The position numbers and the translations under genes are program-made. The notes under the pieces are model-generated. The model searched no databases. It worked only from the letters and a program-made list of their open reading frames with translations, and was not told where the DNA came from. DNA of 18,499 nt from CAZKTS01 sp964555735 (lineage in GTDB: Bacteria; Actinomycetota; Acidimicrobiia; IMCC26256; PALSA-555): contig CAZKTS010000066.1 in assembly GCA_964555735.1 (NCBI GenBank), positions 1 to 18,499 on the forward strand. Direction: 5' to 3'. Positions 15,420 through 18,499 of the stretch are shown piece by piece. The number at the start of each line of letters is the position of its first letter. Within the stretch, counting starts at the first letter, position 1.

Positions 15420-15425
15420 TAGTCT
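15420..15425 (+). promoter_or_regulatory. -10 box (TAGTCT) of a likely leaderless transcript
   Basis: TAGTCT ends 7 nt before GTG 15433, with no Shine-Dalgarno between. It supports 15433 as start rather than the longer open frame from 15262. Confidence 0.5.
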
Positions 15426-15432
15426 TGGCGCC

Positions 15433-16233
15433 GTGGCGCCCCCGAACCGTGCGCGTCCGCCGGCGCGGGGTCCCGGGATGCCGCCGAGGGGGCCCGCGTA
15501 CCCACAGAACCGCCGACCTGGCCCGCCCGGGGTCGCCCCCCGGCCCAACGGTCAGCCGATGGGCGCGCCCGATCCCCGCCGCATGCCGCCCGGCGCGCCA
15601 CCGACCGGCTACGCGCCCAACGGCTACGCGCCCGACGGGTATCCGCCGAACGGGTACCGCGGCGCGCCCGGTCCCGGACCTCGACGCCCTGGGCCGGGAC
15701 GGCCGATGCAGCCGCGGTCCGTGCCGCGGAGCGCAGGCCGCCGTCCGGGAGCCGCTCGGTCGCACCATCGCTCGCGCCTCAACGGCCGCACCGTGGCGAT
15801 CGTCGGTGTCGGACTCGCGGTCGTCGTCGGCGGCTGGTACCTGTTCCTGCGCGGCGGGGGCGGCCCGGCCACCGGCGCGTTCATGAAGGCCGAGACCGTC
15901 TATCTCGAGGCGGCGCGCTCGGTGCCGGTCGCGGCGGGCGGCGTGCACCGACAGGCCGACGTCGAGGCGTTCGATGCGGTCGCGATCGACTCCGCCATCA
16001 AGATGAACAACCAGGTCCAGGTCTTCAAGCGCCTGGCGCGCGACGAAGAGGGCGCGAGCGCAGAGCTCGCTCGCGACGCCGCTCGGGCGGGTGCGGCGGG
16101 CGTGAAGGCCGTCGCGGACTTCCGTGACGCGCTGGCCGCGAACAAGGTCGCCGACGCCGTCGGCGCCAACGGCAAGCTGCAGAGCTCGATCGCCGACATC
16201 GAGCAGACCGCCAAGCAATGGAGGCGGCTCTAG
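15433..16233 (+). CDS. Proline-rich single-pass membrane protein of unknown function
   Basis: GTG 15433 gives 266 residues. Residues 1-98 are a Pro/Gly/Arg-rich disordered region with a 5-residue repeat at 59-75 (GYAPN, GYAPD, GYPPN, GY). A basic stretch (98-119, RSHHRSRLNGR) leads to one membrane helix at about 120-139 (TVAIVGVGLAVVVGGWYLFL). The C-terminal 120 residues are probably outside the membrane and look helical, with charged and Ala-rich segments (EGASAELARDAARAGAAGVKAVADFRD split across 206-231). The positive side before the helix puts the Pro-rich part in the cytoplasm. No family recognised; such proteins can organise membrane complexes. It sits between the two acyl-CoA dehydrogenases and may lack any link to them. 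Confidence 0.75.
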   Translation: MAPPNRARPPARGPGMPPRGPAYPQNRRPGPPGVAPRPNGQPMGAPDPRRMPPGAPPTGYAPNGYAPDGYPPNGYRGAPGPGPRRPGPGRPMQPRSVPRSAGRRPGAARSHHRSRLNGRTVAIVGVGLAVVVGGWYLFLRGGGGPATGAFMKAETVYLEAARSVPVAAGGVHRQADVEAFDAVAIDSAIKMNNQVQVFKRLARDEEGASAELARDAARAGAAGVKAVADFRDALAANKVADAVGANGKLQSSIADIEQTAKQWRRL

Positions 16234-16280
16234 ACGCAGCGAGCACGATCAGCACGAGTGACCGACCAAGGAGCGGCGAC

Positions 16281-16374
16281 GCAGCGAGCGCAGCGAGCGG
16301 AGGAGCTCGCCAGCGAGCGAACGTCCCGAAGGGCGGCGCCGGGTATCCCGGCGCCGAGAGAGCGAGCGAAACAG
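16281..16374 (+). repeat. Structured leader element, copy B (before the second acyl-CoA dehydrogenase)
   Basis: CAGCGAGCGCAGCGAGCGG is followed by the same 19-nt block GCTCGCCAGCGAGCGAACG (16305-16323), a 10-nt spacer, and the hairpin CGGCGCCGGG-TAT-CCCGGCGCCG (16334-16356). Eighteen nt then lead to ATG 16375, the same distance as in copy A. Three stem pairs differ from copy A, each with both bases changed. The 7-nt difference in spacer breaks any shared reading frame, so the element is non-coding. Confidence 0.8.
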
Positions 16375-17469
16375 ATGGACTTCACCTTCTCCGACGACCA
16401 GGACGCGCTGCGCGACGCGGTCCGATCGTTCCTCACCAACGAGGCGACGGGCGCGTACGTGCGGGCGATGGCCGACGACGACCGCGGCTTCACCGACGCC
16501 ATGTGGCAGCAGGTCGCCGGGATGGGCTGGCCGGGCCTCCTCGTCGCCGAGGAGCATGGCGGCCTGGGCCTCGGGCTCGTCGACATGGTCGTGGTGATGG
16601 AGGAGATGGGGCGGGTCCCGTTCCCGGGGCCGTTCTTCTCGTCGTCGGTGCTGGCGACGCTCGCGGCCAACCGGCTCGGCGCGGTGGAGCTGCTGCCGGC
16701 GCTCGCGTCGGGCACGCTGCGCGGCACCGTCGCGCTCGAGGAGCAGGGCCACGGCAGTCCGGTGGATCGGGTGCGCACCCGCGCCCGCCGCAAGGGGGCG
16801 ACGTGGATCGCAACCGGGCACAAGCCGATCGTCCTCGACGGCCACACCGCCGACTGGGCCATCGTGGTCGCGCGCACCGAGGAGGGCCTCGGCTCGTTCC
16901 TGCTGCAGGCGCCCCAGGCCGAGGTCGTCCCTGCGCTCGACCCCACGCGCAAGACCGCACGCCTGGTGCTCGACGAGACGCCCGTCGAGCCGCTCGGCCC
17001 GATCGGTGACCACACCGCGATCTGGAAGCGCGTCACCGACGACGCCGGCGTCATGCTCGCGGCCGAGCTCGTCGGTGCATCGGAGGCCGCACTCGAGCTC
17101 GCGGTCGAGTACGCGAAGGTCCGTGTGCAGTTCGACCGCCCGATCGCGTCGTTCCAGGCGATCCGGCACAAGGCCGTCGACATGCTGCACCGACTCGAGC
17201 TCTCCCGTGTGGGCACGCACTACGCGGCGTGGACCAGCGATGTCGAGGATCCGCAGCGCGAGCACGCCGCGGCGATGGCGAAGGGGTTCGGCGCCGAGGC
17301 CGCCGTCTTCGTGACGAGCGAGGACATCCAGGTGCACGGTGGCGTGGGCTTCACCTGGGACTGCGACGCGCACTTCTATTACAAGCGCGCCAAGCAGAAC
17401 GACGTGATGCTCGGCTACCAGGGTTGGCAGCGCAACCGGCTCGCCGACCTCATCCTCCAGCCGGCCTGA
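16375..17469 (+). CDS. Acyl-CoA dehydrogenase, divergent short subunit type
   Basis: ATG 16375 gives 364 residues, about 20-40 shorter than a standard dehydrogenase. The N-domain begins MDFTFSDDQDALRDAVRSF and contains GWPGLLVAEEHGGLGLGLVD (51-70). The beta domain lacks the usual T-x-P-x-A-G-S-D FAD loop; in its place is VALEEQGHGS (119-128). The C-domain keeps VRVQFDRPIASFQAIRHK (249-266) and QVHGGVGFTWDCDAH (about 319-333), where most relatives have FTWE-x-D. These features match the weakly FAD-binding partner subunit of actinobacterial alpha2beta2 dehydrogenases (FadE28/FadE29-like pairs). The dehydrogenase at 13928-15136, which has the standard FAD loop and the same leader, is a candidate partner; that pairing is inference. 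Confidence 0.88.
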   Translation: MDFTFSDDQDALRDAVRSFLTNEATGAYVRAMADDDRGFTDAMWQQVAGMGWPGLLVAEEHGGLGLGLVDMVVVMEEMGRVPFPGPFFSSSVLATLAANRLGAVELLPALASGTLRGTVALEEQGHGSPVDRVRTRARRKGATWIATGHKPIVLDGHTADWAIVVARTEEGLGSFLLQAPQAEVVPALDPTRKTARLVLDETPVEPLGPIGDHTAIWKRVTDDAGVMLAAELVGASEAALELAVEYAKVRVQFDRPIASFQAIRHKAVDMLHRLELSRVGTHYAAWTSDVEDPQREHAAAMAKGFGAEAAVFVTSEDIQVHGGVGFTWDCDAHFYYKRAKQNDVMLGYQGWQRNRLADLILQPA

Positions 17470-17485
17470 GCCGGCCGGACCCACC

Positions 17486-17529
17486 GTTTGGTCGATCGAT
17501 CACGCCCAGGCGACACGAAGTGACCAAAC
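17486..17529. promoter_or_regulatory. Long-spaced inverted repeat at the CoA-transferase start
   Basis: GTTTGGTC (17486-17493) and its reverse complement GACCAAAC (17522-17529) flank the 28 bp before and over the GTG start. A CGATCGAT self-complementary octamer lies at 17493-17500. It may be an operator pair or an RNA stem that hides the start; chance is possible with 8-bp arms. Confidence 0.3.
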
Positions 17530-18499
17530 AGATGAGCGTCGCCGACGCGGTCGCGACGCACGTCCGCGCCGGCGACACGCTCTGCGTGGTCACCGGGCAC
17601 ACCCGGTGGACCGCGGCGATGCGCGAGGTCGCGCGGCAGTGGTGGGAGCGCGATCCGGGCTTCACGCTGGTCATGCCGAGCCTGTCCAGCCTCGGCGCGG
17701 TGCTGTTCCGCGGCGGGCTCGTCCGCAAGGTCGTCACGGGCTACTCGGGCGACACGTTCCCGAACTTCACGCCCAACCCCTGGTTCGCCAAGGCGTATGC
17801 GAGCGGTGCGGTCGAGGTCGAGCACTGGTCGTTCCTGGCCCTCGCCCAGCGACTCGAAGCGGCCGCGCGCGGCCTTCCGGCCGTCGTCACCCGCTCCATC
17901 GCGGACTCGTCCATGGAGGACAACGCTGCGTACGAGCGCGTCGACACCCCGTTCGGCGAGGTGGGGTTGCTGGCCCCGCTCGCACCCGACGTCGCCCTGC
18001 TCCACGCGCCGGTCGCCGACCGCGCGGGCAACGTCGCGCTGCATCCGCCGCTGCTCGAGGGCGTGTGGGGCGCGTTGGCCGCGTCCCGCGGTGCGGTCGT
18101 CACCGTCGAGCAGATCGTCGACGACCTCCGCCCGTGGTCGCACCTCGTGCGCATCCCGGCGCACCGGGTGCTCGCGGTCTGCGAGGCGCCGTTCGGCGCG
18201 CACCCCGGCGGGCTCTTCACCGGCGAGCTCCCCGTCGACGGCTACGGCGAGGACTACGAGTTCTGGGTGGACGCGCGCGCGGCGACGCGCCGCGAGGACT
18301 TCGACGACTGGATCGCGCGGTGGGTCCTCGACGTCGCGGACCAGGACGACTACCTCGCCCGTCTCGGACCCGAGCGGGTCGAGGGCCTGCGGGCCAAGTC
18401 GGCGGCCGACTCGTGGCGCACGGACGAGGCGGCGTTCCCGCCCGACCTGGAGGCACCGCCGAACCGGTGGGAGGTCGCCGCGGTCTGGGGCGCCCGCCA
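17520..18499 (+). CDS. Family I CoA-transferase (alpha-subunit-like), cut by window end
   Basis: GTG 17520 (an in-frame ATG at 17532 is an alternative) opens a frame that runs to the window edge: 326 codons, no stop. It begins VTKQMSVADAVATHVRAGDT and shows the CoA-transferase family I features: an early VTGHTRW substrate loop, LSSLGAVLFRGGLVRKVVTGYSG, EHWSFLALAQRLEAAARGLP and the strand-turn LLHAPVADRAGNVAL, then GAVVTVEQIVDD. The glutaconate CoA-transferase A/IpdA-like group has this order. Such proteins move CoA between acids, or, as IpdA with IpdB, open steroid rings. A beta subunit should follow just outside the window. Its 50-bp distance from the dehydrogenase supports one operon for acyl-CoA catabolism. 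Confidence 0.85.
   Translation, partial: MTKQMSVADAVATHVRAGDTLCVVTGHTRWTAAMREVARQWWERDPGFTLVMPSLSSLGAVLFRGGLVRKVVTGYSGDTFPNFTPNPWFAKAYASGAVEVEHWSFLALAQRLEAAARGLPAVVTRSIADSSMEDNAAYERVDTPFGEVGLLAPLAPDVALLHAPVADRAGNVALHPPLLEGVWGALAASRGAVVTVEQIVDDLRPWSHLVRIPAHRVLAVCEAPFGAHPGGLFTGELPVDGYGEDYEFWVDARAATRREDFDDWIARWVLDVADQDDYLARLGPERVEGLRAKSAADSWRTDEAAFPPDLEAPPNRWEVAAVWGAR

Noticed and set aside
15258..16258. Reading the leaders as N-terminal extensions of the dehydrogenases or other proteins
   Set aside because: The open frames through copies A and B differ because the spacer differs by 7 nt; the peptides are Arg/Ser/Glu repeats from AGCGAGCG. Dehydrogenases of this type start with MDF.
17460..17475. 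GCCGGC-CTGA-GCCGGC hairpin across the second dehydrogenase stop codon
   Set aside because: A 6-bp self-complementary GC stem is common by chance at this base composition and does not fit a terminator, since the CoA-transferase follows in the same direction.
1..18499. CRISPR arrays, tRNA or rRNA genes, insertion sequences or prophage genes
   Set aside because: None seen: no regular spaced repeats, no tRNA-like cloverleaf noticed, and no transposase or integrase motifs in any plausible frame.

Overview
The window is a very GC-rich actinobacterial chromosome segment of ordinary metabolic genes. It carries no rRNA, tRNA, CRISPR array, transposase or phage gene that I can see. The gene set fits class Acidimicrobiia best: a DUF222-type protein, a DUF1990 protein, a DUF7144 membrane protein, an F420-type luciferase-like oxidoreductase, several actinobacterial acyl-CoA dehydrogenases and an amidohydrolase of the family common beside lipid-catabolism genes. 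That placement is inferred from gene content, not from a marker gene.

Layout. 1-2109: the 5' part of a DUF222 protein (minus) diverges from a 62-residue double-CxxC protein, followed by a DUF1990 protein and an unrecognised protein with two CXXCG motifs and visibly lower GC. 2137-5065: an amidohydrolase (minus) diverges from a DUF7144 membrane protein, followed by a DoxX protein and a multi-pass membrane protein 7 bp downstream. 5034-8082: a naturally fused electron transfer flavoprotein (EtfB-EtfA in one 598-residue chain, minus) diverges from a thiolase. 8089-12979: an aldose-1-epimerase-like protein, a small membrane protein, phosphoketolase and acetate kinase; the last three are joined by 4-bp stop/start overlaps and form a phosphoketolase-acetate kinase ATP-yielding shunt. 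13007-15136 (minus): an acyl-CoA dehydrogenase followed by an LLM-class oxidoreductase. 15433-16233: a proline-rich, single-pass membrane protein. 16375-18499: a second, divergent acyl-CoA dehydrogenase and a CoA-transferase that runs off the window.

Functionally, the fused ETF, thiolase, two acyl-CoA dehydrogenases and CoA-transferase point to beta-oxidation-like breakdown of acyl-CoA or steroid/terpenoid-type acids, with the ETF as likely electron acceptor for the dehydrogenases. The phosphoketolase/acetate kinase operon handles sugar phosphates.

The most unusual signal is non-coding. The two acyl-CoA dehydrogenase genes, which lie in opposite orientations and encode strongly diverged proteins, are preceded by two copies of the same leader of about 90 nt. 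Each has AGCGAGCG-type repeats, an identical 19-nt block and a 10-bp hairpin ending exactly 18 nt before the start codon. The stem differs at three base pairs and all three are compensated, so a structured cis-element is likely. Several genes also have a TANNNT -10-like hexamer 6-9 nt before the start codon and no Shine-Dalgarno, suggesting leaderless mRNAs.
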